Source: Nonomuraea helvata (GTDB lineage: Bacteria > Actinomycetota > Actinomycetes > Streptosporangiales > Streptosporangiaceae). From it: DNA of 64,000 nt. The DNA is taken from contig NZ_BAAAXV010000012.1 in the NCBI RefSeq assembly GCF_039535785.1, positions 248,001 to 312,000 of the forward strand, written 5' to 3'. The notes under the pieces were generated by a model. It saw only the letters and a program-made list of their open reading frames with translations, had not been told where the DNA came from and ran no database searches. Of the stretch, positions 48,421-56,729 are shown piece after piece. Numbering within the stretch: the first letter of the stretch is position 1; each line of letters starts with the position of its first letter. The position numbers were made by a program, and so were the translations under genes.

Positions 48421-50526
48421 ATGAGGAGCGGCCGGCAACTCCTCACCGCGGGTGTGACGGCGCTGGCACCGGCGATCTGGGGAAGCACCTACCTGGTCAC
48501 GACCGAGTGGCTGCCGCCCGACCGCCCGCTGCTGGCCGCCACCGTGCGGGCGCTTCCCGCGGGCCTGATACTGCTGGCCTTCGCCCGTACGCTGCCGGCC
48601 GGGATCTGGCTGTGGCGCGCCCTGGTGCTCGGAACGCTCAACATCGGCGCGTTCAACTTCCTGTTGTTCGTCGCGGCCTATCGCCTACCGGGCGGCACAG
48701 CCGCAATGATCATGTCGGCGCAGCCGATGCTGGTCCTGGTCCTGGCGGCGCTGTTCATCGGGGACAGGATCCGGTACGCGCACGTGACAGCCTGCGTCCT
48801 CGGCGCGGGCGGTGTCGTGTTACTCGTCTCCAAGGGAACGGCGGCACTGGATCTTGTCGGCGTGGCATCGGCACTGGCAGGGGTGGCCTGCATGGCCGTC
48901 GGCATCACGCTGACCAAACTGTGGGGACGCCCGGACGGAGTGGGGCTGCTCCCCTTCACCGCCTGGCAGCTCATCGCGGGCGGACTCGTGCTGTCGCCCT
49001 TCACGCTGGCCGTCGAAGGTCTGCCGGCCACCATCAGCGGGGCCAACCTCATCGGATTCGGCTACCTCATGTCCCTGGGCGCTGTCATCAGTTATGCGAT
49101 CTGGTTCCGCGGGATCGAGCGGCTGCCGGCACTGGCGGTTTCCGTCCTCGCCCTGTGCAGCCCGATCGTCGCGACCCTCCTCGGCTACCTGTTTCTGCAT
49201 CAGACGCTGTCGATGCCGCAGCTGGCCGGAGTCCTGGTGATCATCGGTGCCGCGCTGCTGGCGCAGCTCCGACCGGTCAACCCGCTGCACACCCATATGA
49301 GAGAGAAGAAATTGACCGCACACGACAATCATCCACACTCGACCCTGAGATCCTGGCTGGGCGTCGCCGTCATCACAGCCAGCTTGTTCGTCTTCGTCAC
49401 CACCGAGCTGATGCCCGTCGGCCTGCTCACTCCGGTGAGCTCGAGCCTGAGCGTGTCCGTGGGCGTCGCCGGGCTGATGGTCACGCTGTACGGCGTTTCA
49501 GCCGGGCTCGGCGTGCCGTTCATCGTGGCCTGGACCAGGCGCGTCAACCGACGCGCGCTGCTGTCCGCACTTCTGGCGATACTGGCCCTCGGAAACCTGG
49601 TCACGGCCGTCTCGCCGAACTATCCGCTGGTCTTGACGGCGCGGCTGCTCATGGGATTCGCCAACGGGGTGTTCTGGGCCATAGGCGTGGGCATGGCGAT
49701 GCGCCTCGTTCCGGAGCGCCACGCGAACAGGGCGTCCGCGATCGCGCTGTCCGGCATCTCGATCGCCACGGTCGTGGGCATACCACTGGGGACCTTCCTC
49801 GAAAGCCTCACCAGCTGGCGGACCACGTTCCTCATCTGGAGCGGCCTCAGCGCGCTGGTGTTCCTCGCGGTCGCCACCGTGATTCCCTCACTGCCGTCGC
49901 AGAACGCGGTCCCGGTGCGGGAGGTCTTCGGACTCCCCCGCACGAACGTGCGACTCCGTCTGGTGATGTTCGCCGTCATTCTGTACGTGCTCGGCCATTT
50001 CGGGGCGTACACGTTTGTGCGGCCCTTCATGGAGGACAATTCAGCCGCCACGCCCGCCTTCATCGCCAGCCTGCTGATAATTTATGGCGTCGGCGGCGCG
50101 GCCGGAAACTTCATCGCCGGATATACGGTGAACAAGAGCCTGAGGGGCAGCTTCATCGCCGCCTGCGCAGGACTCGTGGTGTCCCTGCTGTTGCTGCTCA
50201 CGATCGGTCACTCGCAGGTCGGTGCGATCGTCTCCCTGGCCCTCTGGGGAGTTTCCTTCGGCGCCGCCAACCTGTGCCAGATCAACATGACGCTCGCCGC
50301 CGCGCCCGACACCTTTGAAGCCGCCATGTCGATCAACACCTTGGGATACAACACATCCATTGCGCTCGGCGCGCTTTTCGGTGGACTGTTCGCCGATCGT
50401 CTCGGTGTCCCGAGCGCCGTCTGGTTCGGTGTGGCGCTGACAGCGGCTTCGCTGCTGCTCACGCTCAGCACCGGCCGGAAGACCTCACGCACCGTCCCCG
50501 ACCGTGAGTTGACCACCAGTAGATGA
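48421..50526 (+). CDS. fused DMT (EamA) and MFS exporter
   Basis: A single frame of 701 residues joins two unrelated transporters. Residues 1-285 are a ten-helix EamA/DMT exporter (LAPAIWGSTYLVTTEWLPPD at the start, CSPIVATLLGYLFLHQTLSM near the end). After a short hydrophilic linker (HMREKKLTAHDNHPHST), residues 310-690 are a complete twelve-helix MFS exporter of the AraJ/sugar-efflux type (TELMPVGLLTPVSSSLSVSV, LTARLLMGFANGVFWAIGVG, SWRTTFLIWSGLSALVFLAV). No stop codon interrupts the joint. Inside the linker ATG and TTG codons follow an A/G-rich stretch (GAGAGAAG), so the MFS half could also be made separately. Probably exports a toxic compound under MarR control. Confidence 0.85.
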   Translation: MRSGRQLLTAGVTALAPAIWGSTYLVTTEWLPPDRPLLAATVRALPAGLILLAFARTLPAGIWLWRALVLGTLNIGAFNFLLFVAAYRLPGGTAAMIMSAQPMLVLVLAALFIGDRIRYAHVTACVLGAGGVVLLVSKGTAALDLVGVASALAGVACMAVGITLTKLWGRPDGVGLLPFTAWQLIAGGLVLSPFTLAVEGLPATISGANLIGFGYLMSLGAVISYAIWFRGIERLPALAVSVLALCSPIVATLLGYLFLHQTLSMPQLAGVLVIIGAALLAQLRPVNPLHTHMREKKLTAHDNHPHSTLRSWLGVAVITASLFVFVTTELMPVGLLTPVSSSLSVSVGVAGLMVTLYGVSAGLGVPFIVAWTRRVNRRALLSALLAILALGNLVTAVSPNYPLVLTARLLMGFANGVFWAIGVGMAMRLVPERHANRASAIALSGISIATVVGIPLGTFLESLTSWRTTFLIWSGLSALVFLAVATVIPSLPSQNAVPVREVFGLPRTNVRLRLVMFAVILYVLGHFGAYTFVRPFMEDNSAATPAFIASLLIIYGVGGAAGNFIAGYTVNKSLRGSFIAACAGLVVSLLLLLTIGHSQVGAIVSLALWGVSFGAANLCQINMTLAAAPDTFEAAMSINTLGYNTSIALGALFGGLFADRLGVPSAVWFGVALTAASLLLTLSTGRKTSRTVPDRELTTSR

Positions 50527-50548
50527 GCCTGTCCTCCAGGCACGCCGA

Positions 50549-50581
50549 TTCCCCGCCGTCATGGCCATGGCCGGCGGGGAA
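50549..50581 (+). terminator. hairpin terminator after the fusion transporter
   Basis: TTCCCCGCCG (50549-50558) pairs exactly with CGGCGGGGAA (50572-50581) around a 13-nt loop that itself holds an ATGGCCAT palindrome. It begins 22 nt after the stop codon at 50526. Confidence 0.75.
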
Positions 50582-50743
50582 GGGCAGACCCATCGTTGCA
50601 GCGGCGCCATGAAAGGCGCCGGTAAATCTTGGTCAACTGTTCTGAACGGAGATGCTCCCCGAACATTCCCTCAGCTCAGGCATGTTTCCCTATTGTCGAC
50701 GATGCCGACAGGGCAAATGTCCATTTTATATAGGGGCGGCCCG

Positions 50744-51682
50744 ATGGGCTCTTTTTCTAGAATCATCGGCGGCATGGGGGCCGCTGCGCTCGCGGGGATC
50801 ACGCTGGGTGCGATGCCGCAGGCGGCACAGGCGATGCCCGCTCTGGCGAAGGCCGTGAACGTCCCGTGCGACCCTGACGCGCTCGTCACGGCGATCACAG
50901 CAGCCAACGGGAACGGAGCCGGCACCCTTTTGCTTTCGCCGGACTGCGTCTACAACTACACCGCCGCGACCGACTCCGGCGACGCACTCCCGATCATCAC
51001 GGGCGACATCACCCTGGTGGGCGGTTCGGGCACAAGTATCAGGCGCGATCCGACCGCGACCGACGCCTTCCGCGTCCTGCAGGTCGCATCCGGGGCGACG
51101 CTCCATGTCCAGAGGATCTCCATCCTGGGCGGAAGCACGGCGGGCCCCGGCGGTGGAATCCTCAACGCGGGCACCGTGGTTCTGGAGCAGACCATCATGG
51201 CCGGCAACCACGCAGGGAACGGTGGCGCGATCGCCAACAGCGAGGGCGCCAACGCGACGATCTCCCACAGCGTGCTCAGCGAGAACTCGACTGCGAGCGT
51301 CGGGGGCGGCGCCATCGTCAACTTCGGGACGCTGACGGTGTCCGCGAGCGTCGTGACCGGAAACAGCGCACCGGTCAACGGCGGTGGGCTGAACACCCAG
51401 TCGATCGGCGTGTCGCACGTCATCCGGAGCACAGTGACCGACAACACCTCCGGCAGCCTGGGAGGAGGCGTCTCCAACCTGGGAACCACCACGCTCGATC
51501 GCGTCGTGGTCATGCGGAACAAAGGATCCGCCGGCGGCGGAATCGCCACCGCCAGCACCGACGTCAGCCTCCAGCGCTCGGTCGTCCGCGCCAACATTCC
51601 CGATAACTGCAGTCCGAAGAACACCATTCCCGGCTGCGTCGACCAGCCGCCGGTAAAACGACGGGATCCCGTCCGATCCTGA
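50744..51682 (+). CDS. secreted right-handed beta-helix protein
   Basis: Exported protein of 312 residues. Signal peptide: IIGGMGAAALAGITLGAMPQ with cleavage near AAQAMPA. The mature protein consists of successive NxG-type coils (GGGILNAGTVVLEQTIMAGN, GGAIANSEGANATISHSVLS, GGGAIVNFGTLTVSASVVTG, GGGLNTQSIGVSHVIRSTVT, GGGVSNLGTTTLDRVVVMRN), the pectate-lyase-like beta-helix repeat of many polymorphic outer or secreted proteins. No catalytic site is seen, so it may bind a polymer or surface. Start ATG 50744 chosen for the signal peptide; a longer upstream frame is not supported. Confidence 0.8.
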   Translation: MGSFSRIIGGMGAAALAGITLGAMPQAAQAMPALAKAVNVPCDPDALVTAITAANGNGAGTLLLSPDCVYNYTAATDSGDALPIITGDITLVGGSGTSIRRDPTATDAFRVLQVASGATLHVQRISILGGSTAGPGGGILNAGTVVLEQTIMAGNHAGNGGAIANSEGANATISHSVLSENSTASVGGGAIVNFGTLTVSASVVTGNSAPVNGGGLNTQSIGVSHVIRSTVTDNTSGSLGGGVSNLGTTTLDRVVVMRNKGSAGGGIATASTDVSLQRSVVRANIPDNCSPKNTIPGCVDQPPVKRRDPVRS

Positions 51683-51700
51683 CGGTCGGACGGGATCCCG
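51662..51700. terminator. bidirectional 15-bp hairpin terminator
   Basis: CGGGATCCCGTCCGA (51662-51676) is exactly complementary to TCGGACGGGATCCCG (51686-51700) with a 9-nt loop; each arm also contains a CGGGATCCCG palindrome. It overlaps the end of the beta-helix gene and ends 22 nt before the end of the convergent apoprotein gene, so it can stop transcription from both sides. Confidence 0.82.
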
Positions 51701-51721
51701 GTTATTTGCGTGGAGCCGGTA

Positions 51722-52144
51722 TCACTTGAAAGAGATCTGCTGGGAACCGAGATATACGGTCTGATTCCCGGCGCCGACGGAGCAGGTCGTGGTGGCGCAG
51801 TCCACCGTGCCCACCGGGGTGCCCTCGGGCGTCACGCCTTGGAAACTCTTTCTGACGGTGAGCGACGCGCTGCTCGAACCACTGGCGTCCGTGGTAACCG
51901 TCTTTCCCGCCTCCACATTGCACGCGAGCTTGTCGTTGACGGTCGCGCACTGAGAGACGAGGTACTGTTCGTTCGCTCCCGCACCGGTGATCGCCACCGT
52001 GACGGTGCCACCGTCGGACAGACCCGTGGACGGCGTCACGGAGACGCCGGGCGCCGCGGCGGCGAAAGCCGCGGGCTGCGCCGCGAGGGTCAGGCCGCCG
52101 GCCACGACGACGGCGGCAACACCGAACCTGGCGAAAATCTTCAT
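51722..52144 (-). CDS. neocarzinostatin-family apoprotein
   Basis: Secreted protein of 140 residues clearly related to the apoproteins of enediyne chromoproteins (neocarzinostatin, C-1027, actinoxanthin). After a signal peptide (VAAVVVAGGLTLAAQPAAFA) comes the seven-stranded Ig-like sequence: VTPSTGLSDGGTVTVAITG, EQYLVSQCATVNDKLACN, SSSASLTVRKSFQGVTPEG, TPVGTVDCATTTCSVGAG and the final YLGSQQISFK. Both disulfide pairs are conserved (QC..LAC and DC..TC), and the mature chain is about 110 residues as in neocarzinostatin. Known members bind a toxic enediyne and carry it out of the cell. No enediyne synthase genes are in this window, so its cargo, if any, is unknown. ATG 52144 follows GGAAATGAG. 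Confidence 0.88.
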   Translation of the reverse strand: MKIFARFGVAAVVVAGGLTLAAQPAAFAAAAPGVSVTPSTGLSDGGTVTVAITGAGANEQYLVSQCATVNDKLACNVEAGKTVTTDASGSSSASLTVRKSFQGVTPEGTPVGTVDCATTTCSVGAGNQTVYLGSQQISFK

Positions 52145-52301
52145 TTGCTCATTTCCTTTCTCTGGCGATTTGATCCGCTCCCGCGAGAACAACTCTGCGG
52201 CACGCACATCGGTCTAACCAGAGAAATGCATGGCCGCAAGTTGTCCAGCCATTTCCACTTCCTGTCAAGCGCGGAGTGGCTGACCGTCGCCCCGGCACCG
52301 T

Positions 52302-53117
52302 TCATCCCCGTGGGCCGTAGACCGTCATGACGATGTGCACGACGGCGAGGACGACGACCCAGACCATGGCGCGCCTGGTCGGCGGGGGCCCGCTGCGCAG
52401 CAGGGAGATGCCCAGCGGGATGAGGGCGACGCAGAGGCCGCCCACGGCGATAAAGGACTGCGGTTGGGTGCCTTTGAGCGTCCCGAGCGCGAGCGCCGAC
52501 ATCAGGCCGAGCGCGACCGAGCGGACCGGCCCCAGGACGCCGGAGCGGTAGGCGCCGACGGCCAGCACGACCCAGCCGAAGAAGGCAGGTCCGGACATGG
52601 CCTTGAACGGATGCCAGCGCGTGTCCCCCCACGCCACGTAGTAGTCGTCGATGCCGTCGAGCATGGTCCGCAGGCCGAGGCTGTCAGTCAGGTGGAAGGC
52701 CAGGTGATCGGTGCCGAACTGGAAGGTCCGGGTGAACAGGCCGACGATCACCAGGCAGCCGCCCCACAGCCCCCACAGCGGGCTGGTGGCGGCGATCCTC
52801 TGCGCCAGCGTCATGACCGCCGGCCACAGCATCACGAACCCGGCGGCGAAGCAGGTATAGGCGGCGGTGATGAGGGCGGGGTGCCCGGCGTGGGCGACAA
52901 GCTGGTGAGGGACGAAGAAGTGGAACGGGGAGCGTAGGAGAGTCCCGGTCATGATCAGTACGGGGCCGCCGATCAGCGAGATGGCGCTCACCCATCGTCC
53001 GGGAAACGGGTGTGGCCGGCCCAGGTTGGCCGCCGCGCTGGCCGCCGCGTTGGCCGCGCGGCGGTCCGCGGCGGCCTGTCGCCATCGTGTGATTCGCCCC
53101 CGGAGATCAATGTTCAT
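52302..53117 (-). CDS. multi-helix membrane protein, unknown function
   Basis: Integral membrane protein of 271 residues with about seven hydrophobic helices (SAISLIGGPVLIMTGTLL, ALITAAYTCFAAGFVMLWPA, LWGLWGGCLVIVGLFTRTF and others), preceded by a basic Ala-rich N-terminus. Conserved-looking polar patches are HFFVPHQLVAHAGHP and FGTDHLAFHLTDSLGLR, which carry several His/Asp and could bind metal or haem. I do not recognise the family. It is divergent from the two-component system that follows, which may control it. Confidence 0.55.
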   Translation of the reverse strand: MNIDLRGRITRWRQAAADRRAANAAASAAANLGRPHPFPGRWVSAISLIGGPVLIMTGTLLRSPFHFFVPHQLVAHAGHPALITAAYTCFAAGFVMLWPAVMTLAQRIAATSPLWGLWGGCLVIVGLFTRTFQFGTDHLAFHLTDSLGLRTMLDGIDDYYVAWGDTRWHPFKAMSGPAFFGWVVLAVGAYRSGVLGPVRSVALGLMSALALGTLKGTQPQSFIAVGGLCVALIPLGISLLRSGPPPTRRAMVWVVVLAVVHIVMTVYGPRG

Positions 53118-53325
53118 GGGTTCCTGCCCGCCTGGTCGATGTCGGCGCGTCTCGGCCCGGTGTGCCGGCGCACCAGCATGGTGATGGGCGGCGCGGTGCG
53201 GGCGCGTCCGGCTCGGGTCGCATCTTGGTCGCCGGTCACGGGCGAGTGGTACGACCCAGGGCGGACGCGGGAAGTCCTACCGTGGGCAGATGCCGGGTGA
53301 TCTGCCGAGGCGATAACGTCCGGTC

Positions 53326-54528
53326 ATGGAGTGGGCTGGCCGGCGGCTCGGCGGACAGGGTGTCGCCGATGCGGTGGTGGCGGTCATCCTGGCGCTGTTC
53401 ATCGGGTGTGCCATCGTCGACCCGCCAGGGGCGTCGTCGTGGTGGCCCGCCTGGTCGGCCTGGCCGGTGGCTGCGGTCGTCAGCTTTCCGGTCGCCGTCC
53501 GGCGGCGCCGGCCGCGGGCCATGCTCGCTCTCGCAAGCGCCGCGGCCGGGCTGGCGGCCGTGGCCGGCGCCGTCGCGGCGGGCACGATCTGGCTGTCGTT
53601 CGTACCGACCGTGCTGGTGCTGTACGTGCTGGCCGCCACCACCCCGGTCGCCTGGTCGGTGGTAGGCCTGGCGGCCTGCGCGTCCGCCGCGGTCACCGCG
53701 GTCCTGATCTTCTACGAGCGGATCTTCCCTGGCCTCGCGCCCGCGGCGCAGCCCAGCGAGGTGCCGCCGGCCTGGCCGATCGAGATCGGCCTGGTCTGTG
53801 TGCTGCTGGCCGCCGGATGGGCCATCGGGACGGCAGTCCGCTGGAAGCGGGACACGACCGCTCGCCTCGTCCGCCATCTCGCCGAGGCGGCGGTGGCCGA
53901 CGAGCGCAGGCACATCGCCCGGGAGCTGCATGATGTCATCGGCCACAGCATGAGCCTGATCGCCGTCAAGGCCACCGTGGCCAACCACGTCGCCGAGGCC
54001 CGGCCGCAGGAGGTACGCGCCGCGCTGGCCGTCATCGAGCAGACCAGCCGGAGCACGCTCACCGAGATCCACCGAGTGCTCGACCTCCTGCGCTCCGACG
54101 GCGATCCCCAGCAGGCCCCAATGCCCGTTCCCGGTACGGCGGACCTGCCCGAGCTGGCCGCTCACGCCCGCTCGGCCGGAGTCGAGGTTGACCTGACCGT
54201 CCGCGAAGAGACCGCGTTACCTCCTGCGGTCGCGGTGTCGGTGTACCGAATCGTGCAACAGGCTCTGACCAACGTCATCACTCATGCCGCACCGACCCGC
54301 TGCTCGGTCACCGTGGACATCGACGGGCGGGAAGCCGTGATCGAGGTCGTCGACGACGGTTCCCGCCATGGCCGGCCGCCGCGAGCGCGCCACGGCGGCC
54401 ACGGCCTCATCGGCATGCGCGAACGGGTGAAGATGTACGGCGGCACGTTCCATGCGGGCCGCCGGCCTGAAGGCGGTTTTCGCGTGTCGGCTCGACTGCC
54501 TTACGACCCGAGGGGCACCGAGGCATGA
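53326..54528 (+). CDS. sensor histidine kinase, HisKA_3 type
   Basis: Membrane kinase of 400 residues with a DUF7134-like N-terminal set of four or five helices (VADAVVAVILALFIGCAIVD and more). Phosphorylation motif: ADERRHIARELHDVIGHSMS with the canonical His. ATPase: VQQALTNVITHAAP (N box), VEVVDDG-type G1 (IEVVDDGSRHG) and G2 GGHGLIGMRERVKMYGG. All boxes are intact, unlike the pseudokinase at 38642. The response regulator starts in its last codons (ATGA). Signal unknown. Confidence 0.92.
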   Translation: MEWAGRRLGGQGVADAVVAVILALFIGCAIVDPPGASSWWPAWSAWPVAAVVSFPVAVRRRRPRAMLALASAAAGLAAVAGAVAAGTIWLSFVPTVLVLYVLAATTPVAWSVVGLAACASAAVTAVLIFYERIFPGLAPAAQPSEVPPAWPIEIGLVCVLLAAGWAIGTAVRWKRDTTARLVRHLAEAAVADERRHIARELHDVIGHSMSLIAVKATVANHVAEARPQEVRAALAVIEQTSRSTLTEIHRVLDLLRSDGDPQQAPMPVPGTADLPELAAHARSAGVEVDLTVREETALPPAVAVSVYRIVQQALTNVITHAAPTRCSVTVDIDGREAVIEVVDDGSRHGRPPRARHGGHGLIGMRERVKMYGGTFHAGRRPEGGFRVSARLPYDPRGTEA

Positions 54529-55253
54529 CCGACGACACCGCCTCGCACCACCCGCCCCCGCCCGTCCGGGTCGTGCTCGCCGAGGACCAGGTTCTGGTAC
54601 GCGACAGCTTCAAAGTCCTCATCGACACCACGCCAGGGATGGCGACCGTGGGCGAGGCGGGCACCGGCGCCGAGGCCGTGCTCCTGGCCCGCCGGCGGCG
54701 GCCCGACGTCGTTCTCATGGACGTGCGCATGCCCGATATGGATGGCATCGAGGCGACACGGAAGATCTGCGCTGCCCCGGATTGTGCCGGCGTCCGCGTG
54801 CTGATCCTCACGACGTTCGATCTCGACGAATACGTGTACGCGTCACTACAGGCAGGTGCGAGCGGCTTCCTCCTCAAGAGCGCCACCGCGACGGAGCTCC
54901 TGGCCGCCATCCAGATCGTCGCCTCCGGCGAGGCGCTGCTCGCGCCCACCGTGACCCGCCGGCTCATCGCCGAGTTCCTGCAGGGCCCTCAGCCCGCCCC
55001 GGCCGTGCGAGACCTCAACGAGATCACCCAACGCGAGCGTGAGGTGCTCGCCCTCATCGGTAAGGGAATGTCCAACTACGAGATCGCCGGGCACCTTCAC
55101 CTCACCGTCGGCACGGTCAAGACCCACATCGGCCGTCTCCTGGCCAAACTGCACGCCAGGGACCGGGCCCAGCTCGTCATCGCCGCCTACGAGGGAGGGC
55201 TCGTCACTGTCCCGGATGGCCGCCGTCGACCAGCTGGTCCAGGACGTGGATGA
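54525..55253 (+). CDS. response regulator, NarL/FixJ type
   Basis: Regulator of 242 residues. Receiver: VRVVLAEDQVLVRDSFKVLI, phospho-Asp in VLMDVRMPDMDGIEATRKIC, Thr in LILTTFDLDEY, Lys in GFLLKSATATE. LuxR HTH: ITQREREVLALIGKGMSNYE and IAGHLHLTVGTVKTHIGRLL. The C-terminal tail is basic. The natural target may be the divergent membrane protein (53117) or a now-deleted neighbour; the DNA after its stop contains debris of a hydrolase gene on the other strand. Confidence 0.93.
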   Translation: MTDDTASHHPPPPVRVVLAEDQVLVRDSFKVLIDTTPGMATVGEAGTGAEAVLLARRRRPDVVLMDVRMPDMDGIEATRKICAAPDCAGVRVLILTTFDLDEYVYASLQAGASGFLLKSATATELLAAIQIVASGEALLAPTVTRRLIAEFLQGPQPAPAVRDLNEITQREREVLALIGKGMSNYEIAGHLHLTVGTVKTHIGRLLAKLHARDRAQLVIAAYEGGLVTVPDGRRRPAGPGRG

Positions 55254-55359
55254 GGGCGGTGGCGAAGGCCGGCGGGTCGAAGATGAAGGCGAGATGGTTG
55301 CCGGGGAACTCGGCGTACTCGCAGCCGAGCTGGTCGGCGTGGAGACGGGCGGTACGAGG
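55204..55359 (-). pseudogene. C-terminal remnant of an alpha/beta-hydrolase
   Basis: On the minus strand this frame reads ADQLGCEYAEFPGNHLAFIF and ALIHVLDQLVDGGHPGQ before a TGA at 55204-55206. This is the typical last third of an alpha/beta-hydrolase, with the catalytic His in PGNHLAF. The rest of the gene, including nucleophile, is missing. It overlaps the last 50 nt of the response regulator on the other strand. The joint is a likely deletion scar. Confidence 0.6.
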
Positions 55360-55673
55360 ACTCGACTGAAGTGCGGTTTCTGTCCTATGAGGACTATCTG
55401 CTGTGGCGGGATGTCGGTCTCCGGGGTCAGTTGCCCAGTGGAGCGCTGGATCCGGCGTGGCGTGGTCGGCATGGTGAGCGCAACGCGGTCGAGCGTCGGC
55501 ATTCGGCAGGCGCGTGCACCGATCGGAGGTCGTGGGTGGAGGTGCGGTCCGCTGGCCGTTCTTCGCTGACGCTGGTCGCGGGTGGCCAGTCGCGGTCGTA
55601 TGCGCAGCTCACGATCGCGCAGCGGCGCGTCTTGCGGTGGGCCGGCGGCCGGGCCGGGCGGTCCGTTGTGGAT
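55360..55673. other. unassigned stretch between gene remnants
   Basis: About 310 nt between the hydrolase tail and the ketopantoate-reductase gene. A plus-strand frame (SYEDYLLWRDVGLRG) and a minus-strand one are open but neither resembles a known protein, and neither has a good start. It is most likely debris of former genes. Nothing else recognised. Confidence 0.4.
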
Positions 55674-56639
55674 TCAGACTCGACCCGTCCCCTCGCGGGC
55701 GAAGTTCGGTTCCGCCGCTTCCAGTCGCGGTACCGAGATGCCCAACCGTCGTGCTTCGGCCAGGGTGTCCCGGCAGACCTCGCGCGGCTCCTCGGCGTCG
55801 GGGTCGGAGTGCGCCGTGAGGCTCACGCGCGCGGGCGCGACATGAGCAGTCAGCCAGGCGAGCACGGGTGCCGTCAGCCAGGTGGGCGCCCGGAACAGCA
55901 GCACACCGCCCCGGTGCCGTCGCAGGTCGAGGCCGCGCGCCTGGAGGAGCGGCAGCAGTTCGCGGCCGGCCAGCAGCGCCTCGCGCAGGTCGCCCATTGC
56001 CCCGGCCAGTTCGGACAGGGAACCCAGCCGCAGGCCCTGCGAGAACAGGCCGGCATCCGACACGAAATGGACCCACAGCCAGCCGCGGAAGTCAGGCTGC
56101 TCCTTAATCCGGAGCCCGGCCTCGCGAAACGCCTGGCGCACGGCCCGTTCCCGGTCGGTCGGGGGCCGGCCGAGGGTGCCGAAGATGACCGACGGCAGCA
56201 ATGCCCCGTGGAGCACGCCGTCCGCGCCGAAACCGCCACCGGCCTGGGGAAAGCCCCAGGCGATCTGGTCGGCGGGGAGTGCGCCGATCGCGGCGAGCGG
56301 CTCGGTCCAGATGTTGCCGAAGATCAGCACCGTGGCCTGGCCGACACGCGGGGCCAGGAAGGCCGTCGCGCCCGCGAGGCGGTGGTGCGGCACGCTGAGC
56401 ACGATCAGGTCGAAGTCGTGGTCCGGCTCCAGCGCCTCGCGGTAGCGCACCGGCCACTTCTCGGCGACGCGCTGCCCCCACACTCGGCGCCGCGTATCGA
56501 ACAGGTCGAGGTCCACCGCGTCCCCGTACGTCGCCGCCCGACCCGGCCGGACGTAGAACTCGACGTCATGTCCCGCCTGTCGCAGGGCCCAGCCGTAGAT
56601 GGTGGCGATCACGCCTCGGCCGAACATCAGGATCTTCAC
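55674..56639 (-). CDS. ketopantoate reductase family protein
   Basis: NADPH-dependent reductase of the PanE/ApbA family, 321 residues. Rossmann start: KILMFGRGVIATIYGWALRQ (the GxGxxG is GRGVIA). Further family blocks: FDLIVLSVPHHRLAGATAFL, VLIFGNIWTEPLAAIGALPA and the C-terminal domain with FRGWLWVHFVSDAGLFSQGL. It is not the standard PanE because the catalytic region is divergent; members of this subgroup have unknown substrates. GTG 56639 with GAGGTG upstream. Divergent from a TetR gene with tandem operators between. Confidence 0.82.
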   Translation of the reverse strand: MKILMFGRGVIATIYGWALRQAGHDVEFYVRPGRAATYGDAVDLDLFDTRRRVWGQRVAEKWPVRYREALEPDHDFDLIVLSVPHHRLAGATAFLAPRVGQATVLIFGNIWTEPLAAIGALPADQIAWGFPQAGGGFGADGVLHGALLPSVIFGTLGRPPTDRERAVRQAFREAGLRIKEQPDFRGWLWVHFVSDAGLFSQGLRLGSLSELAGAMGDLREALLAGRELLPLLQARGLDLRRHRGGVLLFRAPTWLTAPVLAWLTAHVAPARVSLTAHSDPDAEEPREVCRDTLAEARRLGISVPRLEAAEPNFAREGTGRV

Positions 56640-56666
56640 GCTGCACCTCGTGGGGTACGATCGATT

Positions 56667-56711
56667 TGGAGGTCATCTCCACTTTTCAAAATATGGAGGT
56701 CATCTCCACTT
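56667..56711. promoter_or_regulatory. two identical 18-bp operator copies (TetR)
   Basis: TGGAGGTCATCTCCACTT occurs at 56667-56684 and again at 56694-56711, 27 bp apart. Each has inverted arms TGGAG/CTCCA. They lie in the 90-bp gap between the ketopantoate-reductase-family and TetR genes, and a dimer could bind each. Confidence 0.8.
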
Positions 56712-56729
56712 GTCAACGCGAGGTAGCGC

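Noticed and set aside
48387..50318. 643-codon frame overlapping the fusion transporter
   Set aside because: It is in another frame and shows only Arg/Gly/His-biased shadow composition.
52270..52300. Short sequence similar to 59370-59400 (TGGCTGACCGT-GCCCCG)
   Set aside because: Only about 18 bp are shared and no other similarity extends it, so it is not enough to call a repeat or IS end.
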